Assembly: GCA_905198475.1 (NCBI GenBank)
Contig: CAJKCQ010000024.1
Span: 1 to 30,715, forward strand
Direction of reading: 5' to 3'
DNA length: 30,715 bases
DNA from: an uncultured Sutterella sp.
GTDB taxonomy: Bacteria > Pseudomonadota > Gammaproteobacteria > Burkholderiales > Burkholderiaceae_F
Both the position numbers and the translations under genes were made by a program. Under the pieces are notes generated by a model, which saw only the letters and a program-made list of their open reading frames with translations, did not search any database and was not told the origin of the DNA. This document shows, one piece after another, positions 21,777-29,735 of the stretch. How positions within the stretch are numbered: the first letter of the stretch is position 1; each line of letters opens with the position of its first letter.

Positions 21777-23000
21777 TTAGAGCGCCCGGGCGGCCTCTTC
21801 GGCCTGCTGATTCAAGTGCTCGGCGTGGTCGGCCTTGACCGCGGCGAGAAGCTTCGGGTCGAGAATGAGGTCGAGCGCCGTGAGGGCGAGCGCCTTGGCG
21901 CCGATGCCGACCGAGGCGAGTCCCTTCGCGGAGCAGGCCGCGGCCTTGAATTCCTCGCTGTGACCGCGCACCGGAACGTCGGTGATGGCGATGTGGGGCT
22001 GGATGGTCGGGATCACCTGCGAAACGTTGCCGACGTCGGAGGAACCGGCCGCTTCGCGGGGCTCGCGGTTCACCGGCTCTCCGAGCTCCTCCATGCGGCG
22101 GCACCAGACTTCGTCAAATTTCGGCGTGAGGACCGTGTTCTCAACGCGGTTCTGCGAAGGCTTCATTGTGCCCTTCGCACCCGTCATGAGGCCCGCGCCT
22201 TCGACGATGCGCTCCACCTTCTTCCAGACGTCTTCGAGGACGGGCGCCGTCGCGGCGCGCAGGTAGAACTTCGCCGCGGCGTATTCCGGAACGATGTTGG
22301 GCGCGTCGCCGCCGTGCGTGATGATCCCGTGGATGCGCACGTCGCCCGGGAGATGTTGGCGCAGCGCATTGATGCCGTTGTAGACCTGAATCACGGCATC
22401 AAGCGCGTTGACGCCCTTCTCGGGCGCCGACGCCGCATGCGAGGCGCGGCCATGGAACTCGATGTCGACCGGTGCGCAACCGAGCGACTTCGAGGTCGGA
22501 CGGTTCGCGGTGTCGCCGCCCGGATGCACGCAGAGCGCGGCGTCGACGTCCTTGAAGAAGCCCTCGCGCACGAAGCTCCCCTTGGCGCTGCCGTTCTCGC
22601 CGCCCTCTTCGCCGGGCGTGCCGTAGACGCGCACTTCGCCGCCGGTCTCGCGGATCACCTGCGCCAATGCGGCACCCGCAAGGCAACTCGTCGCGCCGAA
22701 GAGGTTGTGGCCGCACCCGTGGCCGAGGCCCGCAAGGGCGTCGTACTCGGCGAGGAAGCACACGACGGGACCGGGCCTGCCGGACTTGAAGTACGCCGCG
22801 AACCCCGTGGGGTGTCCCGCGACGTCCACGTCCACCTGAAAGCCTTCGTTCACGAGAAGCTCGGAGAGCCGCCCGCAGGCGAAGTATTCGTGGTTGCTCG
22901 TTTCGGGCCGCGCATGGATGTCGCGGGCGGCCGCCTGATAGTCGGGAAGACGTTCGTCAACGTACGCCTTGATCCGGGCTTCGATGTCGGAGGTGGTCAT
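21777..23000 (-). CDS. M20D amidohydrolase inside the met transport cluster
   Basis: The 407-residue zinc hydrolase belongs to M20 subfamily D, nearest in feel to AbgB-like/N-acyl-amino-acid amidohydrolases. Visible motifs are AEYDALAGLGHGCGHN (ligands around His94 and His98), YGTPGEEGGENGSA with the catalytic Glu pair 131-132, a His ligand at 159 in CVHPGG, dimerisation-domain GRASHAASAPEKGVNALDA, and the late ligand region SSDVGNVSQ and RGHSEEF. It has no signal peptide, so it acts in the cytoplasm. It sits between metQ and metN (40 bases from metN, 246 from metQ). The context suggests it releases an amino acid, perhaps methionine from an N-acyl or peptide form taken up by the transporter. 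This is inference; the substrate cannot be read directly. Confidence 0.88.
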   Translation of the reverse strand: MTTSDIEARIKAYVDERLPDYQAAARDIHARPETSNHEYFACGRLSELLVNEGFQVDVDVAGHPTGFAAYFKSGRPGPVVCFLAEYDALAGLGHGCGHNLFGATSCLAGAALAQVIRETGGEVRVYGTPGEEGGENGSAKGSFVREGFFKDVDAALCVHPGGDTANRPTSKSLGCAPVDIEFHGRASHAASAPEKGVNALDAVIQVYNGINALRQHLPGDVRIHGIITHGGDAPNIVPEYAAAKFYLRAATAPVLEDVWKKVERIVEGAGLMTGAKGTMKPSQNRVENTVLTPKFDEVWCRRMEELGEPVNREPREAAGSSDVGNVSQVIPTIQPHIAITDVPVRGHSEEFKAAACSAKGLASVGIGAKALALTALDLILDPKLLAAVKADHAEHLNQQAEEAARAL

Positions 23001-23129
23001 GATCTTTTGAATTCTGCTGAAGGTCTGCTTCCGGAATCGACATGCGGCGGCGCCCGGACAAGGCGCTCGGCCGGCGTCGGCCGCGTGGGCGCCGATTTTT
23101 GCGCCCGATGAAGCGGTTCCGGAATAAAA

Positions 23130-23171
23130 GGACGCCGCCCGGCGGCTGTGGATGAGCGCGCGGCGGGCGGC
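23130..23171 (-). terminator. Hairpin downstream of metQ
   Basis: On the minus strand GCCGCCCG (23171-23164) pairs with CGGGCGGC (23141-23134), then GTCCTTTTATT. This may attenuate read-through from metQ into the M20 gene, giving more solute-binding protein than downstream products. Confidence 0.5.
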
Positions 23172-23246
23172 TTCTTCTGAGGGGTGTTGCGCGCCGGCGG
23201 CGGGCCGGGCGGAGCCCGGTCATCGCGGCACGCTCAATCCTCCGGA

Positions 23247-24113
23247 CTACTTGAGCTTGTAGTCCTGGGCGCCGGCCCAGGCCGGAACGAAGGCGCCCTT
23301 GTAGGCGTCCTTGATCGCCTGCGCGGTTTCCTGCGTCTGGTAGGCGGCGACCACCTTCTTGTAGACGGCGTTGTCCTTGTCGGCTTCACGCGCAACGATG
23401 ATGTTGACCAACTGGCCCACGTACGGGTTCGTCTTCGGATCGACGTTCTCCGAGAAGATCGAGTCCTTGTACGGATCGAGCTTGGCGGTGAAGGCGTTGC
23501 CGCCGTTGATCACCGCGGCCGTCACGTCGGGCAGAAGGTTCGCGAGCATGCCGGATTCGGCCTCGACGATCTGGACCTTCTTATTGAAGTGCGTGATGTC
23601 GGTCTTGTTGGGAACGAAGCCCTTGTCGGGGTTGACCGTGAAGAGACCCACCTGCTCGAGGAGCTTCAGGGCGCGGCCGCCGTTCGTGAGGTCGGCCGGA
23701 ATGGCGATCTTGTCGCCGTCCTTGATCTCTTCGATCGACTTGATCTTCGTCTTGTTGTTGAAGACGCGCAACGGAGCGATGAGCGTGTCGCCGATCGAGA
23801 CGATCTTGTAGCCGTTGCGCTTGATGTCGTTGGCGAGGTAGGCCTTGTGCTGGAAGCTGTTGAGGTCGATCTCCTTGTCGGAGAGCGCGCGGTTGGGCGT
23901 CGCGTAGTCGGAGTACTTGACGAGCTCAACCTTGATCTTGTCCTTCGCGAGGAGCTGGTTGACCGTGTCCCACTGGGCGTTGTACTCGCCCACGACGCCG
24001 ATCTTGACGACCGTGACGTCGCTCTTTTCTTCACCGCCGCAACCGGCGAGCGTGACGGAGAGCAGGATGCCGGCGGCAACAGCGGCGGCGGATTTGGCGA
24101 ACGTGATCTTCAT
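23247..24113 (-). CDS. metQ: Methionine-binding lipoprotein MetQ
   Basis: Periplasmic solute-binding lipoprotein (NLPA family) of the MetNIQ importer. The 288-residue precursor has a signal peptide and lipobox LAGC (Cys25), then GGEEKSDVTVVKIGVVGEYNAQW. Family blocks include VELVKYSDYATPNRALSDKEIDLNSFQH (quoted only as a marker of residues about 54-81), AIPADLTNGGRALKLLE, and VINGGNAFTAKLDP near 190. AAGGAC before the ATG is the ribosome binding site. First gene of the minus-strand met cluster. Its long leader (24114 to about 24320) shows no SAM riboswitch that I recognise. Confidence 0.95.
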   Translation of the reverse strand: MKITFAKSAAAVAAGILLSVTLAGCGGEEKSDVTVVKIGVVGEYNAQWDTVNQLLAKDKIKVELVKYSDYATPNRALSDKEIDLNSFQHKAYLANDIKRNGYKIVSIGDTLIAPLRVFNNKTKIKSIEEIKDGDKIAIPADLTNGGRALKLLEQVGLFTVNPDKGFVPNKTDITHFNKKVQIVEAESGMLANLLPDVTAAVINGGNAFTAKLDPYKDSIFSENVDPKTNPYVGQLVNIIVAREADKDNAVYKKVVAAYQTQETAQAIKDAYKGAFVPAWAGAQDYKLK

Positions 24114-24585
24114 TTTTAAGTCCTTATGACGATCTTGTTTTTGGTTTGTCTCAAGGGAAGCGCCGCGCGCTTCACGTTCACTTTTAAGGAGGAAGACAGC
24201 TCCGCTCGGACTCCCGCGGAATCCGACGCTGCTTGGGGTAATGGTGTGAACGTACTTCTGTGCGGAAGGAGCCGGCCTGAGGTCCGATGAGGGAGGGGGC
24301 TCCGGTGCTCCTCAACAGAGGAGCGTTTGTGAATTGTGCATCAGCCCCTGGAGCGCGCGTCTAAGGAAAACCGCCGATGGCGGCTGACGAGCGTTAACCG
24401 GCGCGCTTGAGGGCCGCTGCCGGGTTGATCTGCGTCCTCTAGACCCTTCGACCCGCGCCGCCAATCGACTTCGGACTCCATGGAGGCGGATAGACTATCC
24501 CTCGCATCGCCCGTCTTGAATGCCGGAAACGCACCGCCCGCAACCGGGGCGGTCCTCACGACGGGCATTTCCCAAGGAGAGAGAC
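24114..24585. promoter_or_regulatory. Divergent control region between metQ and the Tat flavoprotein gene
   Basis: A 472-base region with no supported gene. It holds a perfect stem GAAGCGC/GCGCTTC near 24154-24170, a perfect 7-bp hairpin GCTCCTC/GAGGAGC with a four-base loop near 24306-24323, and a repeated GTGAACGT motif in both orientations on the metQ side. On the flavoprotein side are two adjacent palindromes, CTCCATGGAG (24476-24485) and GGATAGACTATCC (24488-24500). They are candidate operators about 90-110 bases before the ATG. No consensus promoter stands out. Confidence 0.4.
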
Positions 24586-26118
24586 ATGAAGAACATTCAA
24601 CGCCGCCGTCTGCTTCAGGGCGCGGCCGCCGCCGCGCCGGCCCTTTTTGCCGGCACCGCCTCGGCCGCCTGCAGCGATCCGATTCCGCCGAAGTTCGATG
24701 AGATGCACGACGTCGTGGTGGTGGGCTCCGGGTTCTCGGGCCTTGCCGCCGCACTCGCCGCGAAGGAGGCGGGCGCCGACGTCGTGGTTCTCGAAAAGAT
24801 GGCCTTCCTCGGCGGCAACTCCTCGCTCTCGGGCGGCATGATGGCCGTGCCGGGCTCGAGCGTGCAGAAGGCCCAGGGAATTGACGATTCGCCCGAGAAG
24901 CTCGAAGCCGACATGGAGCGCATCGGCCTCGGTCTCGGCGACCCGGAGCACATCAAGTTCGTCTGCGAGCATGCGGCCGAAGCCTTCGAGTGGACAAAGA
25001 GCGCGATGGGCGTCGAATGGAACCCGCACCTCACGGGCAAGGGCGGGCACTCTGCCGAGCGCTGCCTCATCACGACCCAGGGGACGGGTCAGGGAATCAT
25101 CGTCCCGGCCGTGAAGAAGCTGAAGGCCCTCGGCGTGGAGCTGCGCACCCGCGCCTTCATGGAGGCGGTGCTCCGCGATGCGGACGGCCGCGTCAAGGGC
25201 GTGCGGATCCGCGAGGGCTACACCTTCGGAAAGCCCGGCTCGGGCACGGTGAAGACCGTGGGCGCGCGCCGCGCGGTGGTGCTCTGCTGCGGCGGCTTCG
25301 GCGCGGACGTCAAGTACCGCCAGCGACTCGACCCGAAGCTGGGAGCCGCCTTCCTCACGACGAACCAGCCGGGCGCGACCGCGCAAGCCCTCCGCGAAGC
25401 GAGCCGCATCGGCGCCAACGTCATTCAGGCCGACTGGATCCAGTGCCTGCCCTCCTGCTCGCCCCTTGAGAAAGGCATGGGCATTGCGACGCACTTTGCC
25501 TCGATTTCGGGCTCGCTCTTCGGCTTCTGGATCTCGACCCTCACGGGCGAACGGTTCGTGAACGAATTCGGCGACCGCAAGCTCTGCACGGATGCGATCC
25601 TCCGGATCATCAACCGCGGCGGCGAGGCGCTCGCGTTCTCGGACGACGACGGCGTGAAGCACCTCGAGACGCTCCGCCCCGGACTCTTCGCGAAGATGCT
25701 CGCGGCCGGCACGGTCGAAAAGTTCGACGACGCCGAGGCGCTTGCGCGCGCCTACAAAATGGACGTGACGACGCTCAAGGCGACGGTCGCGCAGTACAAC
25801 ACCGACCTCGCGAAGAAGACCGACCCGAAGTTTGGCCGACGCTTCGACCGTGCGGCGAAGCCGATCGGTTCTGGCCCCTACTATGTGAGCCGCATGTCGC
25901 CCAAGGTTCACCACACCATGGGCGGCGTCGCCACGGCCGTCACGACCGCCGTGCTCGACGTCTCGACGGACGCTCCGATCCCGGGGCTCTTCGCCGCGGG
26001 CGAATTCACGGGCGGGATCCACGGGGCGGTGCGCATCGGCGCCTGCGCCGTGATGGACTGCCTCGTGAACGGCCGTGAGGCGGGCCGTCAGGCTGCGGCT
26101 TCACCCGCCTGGAGCTGA
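24586..26118 (+). CDS. Tat-exported fumarate-reductase-like FAD flavoprotein
   Basis: Periplasmic flavin-dependent reductase of the flavocytochrome c/fumarate reductase family. The 510-residue product begins with a Tat signal (QRRRLLQGAAAAAP), cleaved near ASA|AC. The FAD-binding Rossmann motif is VVVVGSGFSGLAAALAAKEAG, followed by LEKMAFLGGNSSLSGGMM. The capping domain lies in the middle. TGERFVNEFGDRK, HHTMGG and GEFTGGIHGAVRIGACAV contain the Arg and His residues that bind the carboxylate and donate protons in fumarate and urocanate reductases. There is no heme (CXXCH) or FMN domain, so electrons must come from a separate partner not encoded here. ATG 24586 follows AAGGAGAGA. Such stand-alone flavoproteins reduce various unsaturated acids as respiratory acceptors; the actual substrate is unknown. 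Confidence 0.88.
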   Translation: MKNIQRRRLLQGAAAAAPALFAGTASAACSDPIPPKFDEMHDVVVVGSGFSGLAAALAAKEAGADVVVLEKMAFLGGNSSLSGGMMAVPGSSVQKAQGIDDSPEKLEADMERIGLGLGDPEHIKFVCEHAAEAFEWTKSAMGVEWNPHLTGKGGHSAERCLITTQGTGQGIIVPAVKKLKALGVELRTRAFMEAVLRDADGRVKGVRIREGYTFGKPGSGTVKTVGARRAVVLCCGGFGADVKYRQRLDPKLGAAFLTTNQPGATAQALREASRIGANVIQADWIQCLPSCSPLEKGMGIATHFASISGSLFGFWISTLTGERFVNEFGDRKLCTDAILRIINRGGEALAFSDDDGVKHLETLRPGLFAKMLAAGTVEKFDDAEALARAYKMDVTTLKATVAQYNTDLAKKTDPKFGRRFDRAAKPIGSGPYYVSRMSPKVHHTMGGVATAVTTAVLDVSTDAPIPGLFAAGEFTGGIHGAVRIGACAVMDCLVNGREAGRQAAASPAWS

Positions 26119-26290
26119 ATGCGCGCCGGCTCCTGCTTCAGACCGTCGCAGAGACGCAGAACTCCGGCGGCATCAGCGGCGCGCGTCGTGCAGTAGAGGC
26201 CTCGGGTTCCGGAGGACTTCTTCCTGGAATTGGGGCCGAAAGCGATTGCGGGAGAGTCCGCTTATTTCGGGATGCCCCGGATGAAGAGCA

Positions 26291-26315
26291 CCCTCCGGAC
26301 TACGCATCCGGAGGG
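26291..26315 (-). terminator. Hairpin after the hypothetical gene
   Basis: CCCTCCGG (26291-26298) pairs with CCGGAGGG (26308-26315). On the minus strand it is followed by TGCTCTTC, a weak T-run. It lies about 70 bases after the stop of the hypothetical gene. Confidence 0.5.
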
Positions 26316-26382
26316 CGCCCGATGTGTGCGGCCGCTTGAGCCATCGAGCCGCCGAGAATCAGCCGACCGGCCCGGAGTCGTC

Positions 26383-26712
26383 TCACGGCTCGTACTTTGT
26401 CCAACGCGAGAGGAACTGGTTCGCGCCGATCACGAGGTCGGTGAAGAACCCGGCAAGGCCCTCCGAACTCCAGTTCACCGCATCCATCTCGACGGAGTTC
26501 GCCCAAAAGGTCGAGTCGGCCGGAAGGCTCCAGGCCCGCGCACCCGCGTCGGCGCCCATTACGAAGTTCACGTCGTCTCCGCCCGTGGTGAAGGACCGGG
26601 TGAACCCGCCCTCGCCCGCGCCGCCGAAGGCATCGTCGAACCGCCCGCTCCCCGAAATGGTGAATCCGTCGTCAAGGCGGGAGCCGATGCTCCCGAAGTC
26701 GTTGTCGAACAT
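26383..26712 (-). CDS. Hypothetical acidic protein of 109 residues
   Basis: I do not recognise this protein. ATG 26712 is preceded by a perfect AGGAGG at seven bases, which supports translation and this start over the in-frame ATGs further upstream. The sequence begins MFDNDFGSIGSRLDDGFTIS, is rich in Gly, Phe and Asp (FDDAFGGAGEGGFTRSF), and ends with an aromatic segment NSVEMDAVNWSSEGLAGF..NQFLSRWTKYEP. It has no signal peptide, membrane segment or Cys. The composition suggests a flexible N-terminal half and a folded or helix-forming C-terminal half. It stands alone, convergent with the flavoprotein gene and divergent from the P1 peptidase gene. No mobile-element signature is attached. Confidence 0.65.
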   Translation of the reverse strand: MFDNDFGSIGSRLDDGFTISGSGRFDDAFGGAGEGGFTRSFTTGGDDVNFVMGADAGARAWSLPADSTFWANSVEMDAVNWSSEGLAGFFTDLVIGANQFLSRWTKYEP

Positions 26713-26872
26713 GTCCATGCCTCCTGTCAGAAATAAAGGACGCGGAAAGTATTCACGACGCCTGCGCCATCCCATGACGCATGCAAACATGACCAGGGTT
26801 TTCACCTACGCTCAGCGGCCGACATTCCGGTTAGCGTGGCTTCTTCTTCAACCGCCTCACCGGAGCTCCTTC

Positions 26873-27976
26873 ATGTCCAACACCTCTTCCGCCCGCCGTC
26901 CGCGCAGTCTCGGCATCACCTTCGGCGTTCTTCCCGTCGGGGAGAAGAACGCGATCACGGACGTCCCGGGCGTCCTGGTCGGGCAGACGACGCTCCACGA
27001 CGACGCGTTGGGCATGCACACGGGCGTCACGGCGATCCTGCCGCACGGCGGGAACGTCTTTCAGGACAAGGTCCCCGCGGGGATCTTCCTCGGGAACGGC
27101 TTCGGCAAGATGGCGGGCTACCCGCAGGTGAAGGAGCTCGGGAACCTCGAGACGCCGATTGCGCTCACGAACACCCTCTCGGTGGGGCCGGCGATCGAGG
27201 CGCTCGTCGACTGGACGCTCAGCCGCCCGGGGAACGAATCCGTGAAGTCCGTCAACGCCCTCGTGGGCGAGACGAACGACGGCAAGGTGAACGACATCCG
27301 TGCGCGCTTCATCCGCCCCGAGCACGTGCTCGAAGCCCTGGAAAAGGCGGACGACGGTCCGGTCGAAGAGGGCTGCGTCGGGGCCGGCTCAGGCACCGTC
27401 GCCTTCGGCTTCAAGGCGGGCATCGGCACGGCCTCGCGCGTTCTGCCCAAAACGCTCGGCGGTTGGCGCGTCGGCGCCCTCGTGCAGGCGAACTTCGGCG
27501 GGCTCCTCACCGTCAAGGGCGTCGAAGTGGGCGTGCGCCTCGGCGGCTGGCCCTGCCAAAAGGAAATGGAGGCCTGCGAATCCGCCGACGGCTCGATCAT
27601 GATGATCATCGCGACGGATGCGCCCTTGGACGCCCGGAACCTGGAGCGCCTCGCCAAACGCGCCTTCATGGGCATGACGAAGACGGGCGGCGTCGCGTCG
27701 AACGGTTCGGGCGACTTTGCGCTCGCCTTCTCCACGAACCCCACGGTGCGCGTGAAGCACGCGCTCCCCGCCCAGACGCTCGAAGGCGCCCCCACGGTGC
27801 GCAACGACGACATGACCGGGCTCTTCATGGCCGCCATCGAATCGACCGAGGAGGCGATCATCAACGCGCTCTTCGCCGCTCACGACGTCGCCGACAAGGA
27901 GGGGCGGGTCGTGAGGGCGCTTCCCGTGGACGACGTCCTCGCGATGCTCGACCGCGCGGGCGTGCGCCGGGCGTGA
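26873..27976 (+). CDS. P1 family (DmpA/S58) aminopeptidase
   Basis: Ntn-hydrolase-like self-processing enzyme related to DmpA (L-aminopeptidase D-Ala-esterase/amidase) and beta-peptidyl aminopeptidases. It removes N-terminal residues from small peptides or amides. The 367-residue product begins ITFGVLPVGEKNAITDVPGVLVGQTTL as in the family (quotation spans residues about 15-41), with LTNTLSVGPAIEALVDW and VGAGSGTVAFGFKAGIGTASR following. The cleavage/nucleophile motif is SNGSGDFALAFSTN: cleavage is expected before Ser279, which becomes the nucleophile. GGAG lies eight bases before ATG 26873; an open frame extends far upstream but lacks these features. No signal peptide. Followed by a strong terminator. 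Confidence 0.9.
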   Translation: MSNTSSARRPRSLGITFGVLPVGEKNAITDVPGVLVGQTTLHDDALGMHTGVTAILPHGGNVFQDKVPAGIFLGNGFGKMAGYPQVKELGNLETPIALTNTLSVGPAIEALVDWTLSRPGNESVKSVNALVGETNDGKVNDIRARFIRPEHVLEALEKADDGPVEEGCVGAGSGTVAFGFKAGIGTASRVLPKTLGGWRVGALVQANFGGLLTVKGVEVGVRLGGWPCQKEMEACESADGSIMMIIATDAPLDARNLERLAKRAFMGMTKTGGVASNGSGDFALAFSTNPTVRVKHALPAQTLEGAPTVRNDDMTGLFMAAIESTEEAIINALFAAHDVADKEGRVVRALPVDDVLAMLDRAGVRRA

Positions 27977-27992
27977 GGCAGGCGCATAAAGC

Positions 27993-28038
27993 AAACCGCC
28001 CGCGGACACTGAGTCGGAGCGCGGGCGGCTTGATTTTT
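27993..28038. terminator. Bidirectional terminator between the P1 peptidase and exporter genes
   Basis: CCGCCCGCG (27996-28004) pairs with CGCGGGCGG (28020-28028), followed by CTTGATTTTT on the plus strand and TTTGCTTT on the minus strand. Confidence 0.82.
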
Positions 28039-28100
28039 CCCCGCTCTTCTGAAGGGAACCCCTTCAGTCCGGTTGAAGTCCGGTGCGGACCCGGGAGAAG

Positions 28101-29093
28101 TCACCCGCACCCGAGAGTCGCCTTGACGCGGCGCCAGAGGACGGTCTCCCAGGAGGTGCGGCCTTCGGCCTCGAGCTTCATCAGGGTCTTCATCCCGCGC
28201 GTCGTCGCGTCCCAGCAGAGGAGCGAACCGGCGACCACGAGCGCGACGCCCTGCCAGAAGGTGTTGTCGAGCTGCGCGTTGATCCAGAAGACCGCGAAGA
28301 GGCACGAGAGCACGGGCGTGAAGTAGCTCGCCACCGCGAGGATGGTGACGTTGCCCTTCGACATGCCCATCGTCCAGGCGGCGTAGGAGCCGCCGACCGC
28401 GAGTCCGCCCAGAAGCACGCTCATGAGGCCGTGGGCAGAGCCTTCGCCCACGGTGTCCGTGCCGAAGCCGAGGAGCCAGAGCGTGCCGTAGATGATCGTG
28501 TTGATGATGAAGATCACGGTCGAGATGTTGGTCGAGCCGCCCCAGGCGCGCGTCATGCTCGAAAAACCCGACCACGTGAGGGCCGCGCCCACGGCGAGGA
28601 TGTAGCCCAGGGGATGCTCGGCGATGCGTGAGGCGAAGCCCGAGAAGGAGAAGCCTTCGCTGCCCGCGAGGATGTGCACGATCCCGCAGAAGGCGAGCAC
28701 CATGCCGGGCGCGATCCACCAGCGCGTGCGCACGCCGTTGAAGAGGACCGCGAAGAGGAGCGTGAGCGCGGGCCAGAGGTAGTTCACCATCGCCACCTCC
28801 ATCGTCTGCTTGCCGCCCTCGGAGAAGAAGATCGCGAGGGAGAAGCAGAGCGACGAGGCGTTCGCGACGGGGAGCCCGAAGAAGAGGTACCGGCGGTCCA
28901 CCTTGCTCCAGTCGGGAAGACCGATAACGAAGAAGAGGCAGAGGGCGGCGACGAGATAAAGGAGCGTCTGCCCCTGCGCGAGGCCGAAGCCTTCGGCGAT
29001 GCCGCGGATGAGCGCGACGCCCATGCCCCAGCAGACCGGCGCGAGGAGGCCGATCATCGTTGCGCGGCGGGCGTTTTCGGGAGTTTTCAACAT
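28101..29093 (-). CDS. YddG-like EamA/DMT-family amino-acid exporter
   Basis: Inner-membrane drug/metabolite transporter with about ten hydrophobic segments over 330 residues. The N-terminal MIGLLAPVCWGMGVALIRGI and the motif MEVAMVNYLWPALTLLFAVL resemble E. coli YddG, an exporter of aromatic amino acids. A second EamA repeat starts near LAVGAALTWSGFSSMTRAWG and continues through MSKGNVTILAVASYFTPVLS. ATG 29093 follows GAGG at nine bases; a longer frame to 29132 has no better signal. Single-gene unit, convergent with the P1 peptidase. Substrate specificity is inferred from family resemblance only. Confidence 0.87.
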   Translation of the reverse strand: MLKTPENARRATMIGLLAPVCWGMGVALIRGIAEGFGLAQGQTLLYLVAALCLFFVIGLPDWSKVDRRYLFFGLPVANASSLCFSLAIFFSEGGKQTMEVAMVNYLWPALTLLFAVLFNGVRTRWWIAPGMVLAFCGIVHILAGSEGFSFSGFASRIAEHPLGYILAVGAALTWSGFSSMTRAWGGSTNISTVIFIINTIIYGTLWLLGFGTDTVGEGSAHGLMSVLLGGLAVGGSYAAWTMGMSKGNVTILAVASYFTPVLSCLFAVFWINAQLDNTFWQGVALVVAGSLLCWDATTRGMKTLMKLEAEGRTSWETVLWRRVKATLGCG

Positions 29094-29475
29094 GACGGGG
29101 TGCCTCGAAAAGGCTTGTGGGCCAAGAAACAATCCGGAGCCGGAAGTCTACCGAATTCGCCTTAGTTAATCCATTATCGATCGGGACTTGACAATGGTCA
29201 CGGGCGGAAGTCCGGGATTCGCCGCACGAGGACGCCCTACGGCGACCGGCGCTCCTGCGGTGCGCCCGCGGCTTGGCCGTTATGCCTGCGACGCGCCCGA
29301 CGCTATTGAGGAGCTTCTCCTAAGAGAAACACCGCCCTCCGGTTGCCGCGGCGCATTGAGGGGCGTTTTCACGCACCATCGACGGGGCCCGGGCGAGGCG
29401 GGCGTGTGGCATGATGGAGCGGTCGGGGCAATGAAGCCCCAACGAGCAACCAGATTCACTCCATTGGAGCCAGCA
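29094..29475. promoter_or_regulatory. Intergenic region and his operon promoter
   Basis: A 382-base region between the divergent exporter and his genes. The best his promoter candidate is an extended -10, TGGCATGAT, at about 29407-29415, without a clear -35. A small stem GGGGC/GCCCC (29427-29442) would lie in the leader. A TTGACA at 29189-29194 has no matching -10. No further gene is seen. Confidence 0.4.
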
Positions 29476-29517
29476 ATGCTCTTCGCCTATATGCGCCGTC
29501 ATCACCACCATACCTGA
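29476..29517 (+). CDS. hisL: his operon leader peptide
   Basis: ATG 29476 to TGA 29517 encodes MLFAYMRRHHHHT, with four consecutive His codons (CAT CAC CAC CAT). GGAG lies six bases before the ATG. It plays the role of HisL (MTRVQFKHHHHHHHPD in E. coli): ribosomes starved of charged tRNA-His stall on the His run and steer folding of the downstream RNA away from the terminator. The His run is shorter than in enterobacteria (four versus seven). Confidence 0.93.
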   Translation: MLFAYMRRHHHHT

Positions 29518-29650
29518 AGGGAGTCTTTCAGGCGATGGGCAATGCCGGAAGACTCAGACAGTTCTTCCGGACGACGGCGCGGCGAATGAACCGCACAAAG
29601 CTTCAAGCAAGAAGGCCTCCGGAAGTAAAACGCTTCCGGAGGCCTTTTTT
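29513..29650 (+). promoter_or_regulatory. his attenuator with six alternating pairing segments
   Basis: The segments read directly. A CCTGAA (29513-29518) pairs with B TTCAGG (29527-29532). B GAGTCTT (29521-29527) pairs with C AAGACTC (29549-29555). C CCGGAAG (29545-29551) pairs with D CTTCCGG (29564-29570). D CTTCCGGA (29564-29571) pairs with E TCCGGAAG (29618-29625). E (29612-29625) pairs with F (29633-29646). A:B, C:D, E:F gives termination. B:C, D:E gives read-through. This is the classical A-F layout of the enterobacterial his leader. Confidence 0.9.
29612..29650 (+). terminator. his attenuator terminator (E:F)
   Basis: A 14-bp perfect stem, AAGGCCTCCGGAAG (29612-29625) with CTTCCGGAGGCCTT (29633-29646), a seven-base loop, and six T (29645-29650). 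It lies 86 bases before hisG. Confidence 0.93.
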
Positions 29651-29735
29651 CACACCCAAACGAAACGCAATTCATCCGAGTCAGGCGACAATGGAACGGA
29701 CCCTCGAACCCGGCTGAAGAAGAAAGGAAATCGAA

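Noticed and set aside
24114..24330. Possible SAM riboswitch upstream of metQ
   Set aside because: The conserved SAM-I or SAM-II core sequences are not visible; only simple stems are present.
26324..26872. N-terminal extension of the P1 peptidase by 183 residues
   Set aside because: The family begins at the ITFGVLPVGE segment, a ribosome binding site precedes ATG 26873, and the extension is antisense to the hypothetical gene.
29188..29215. TTGACA as -35 of the his promoter
   Set aside because: No -10-like hexamer occurs at 16-18 bases, and the position is almost 290 bases before hisL.
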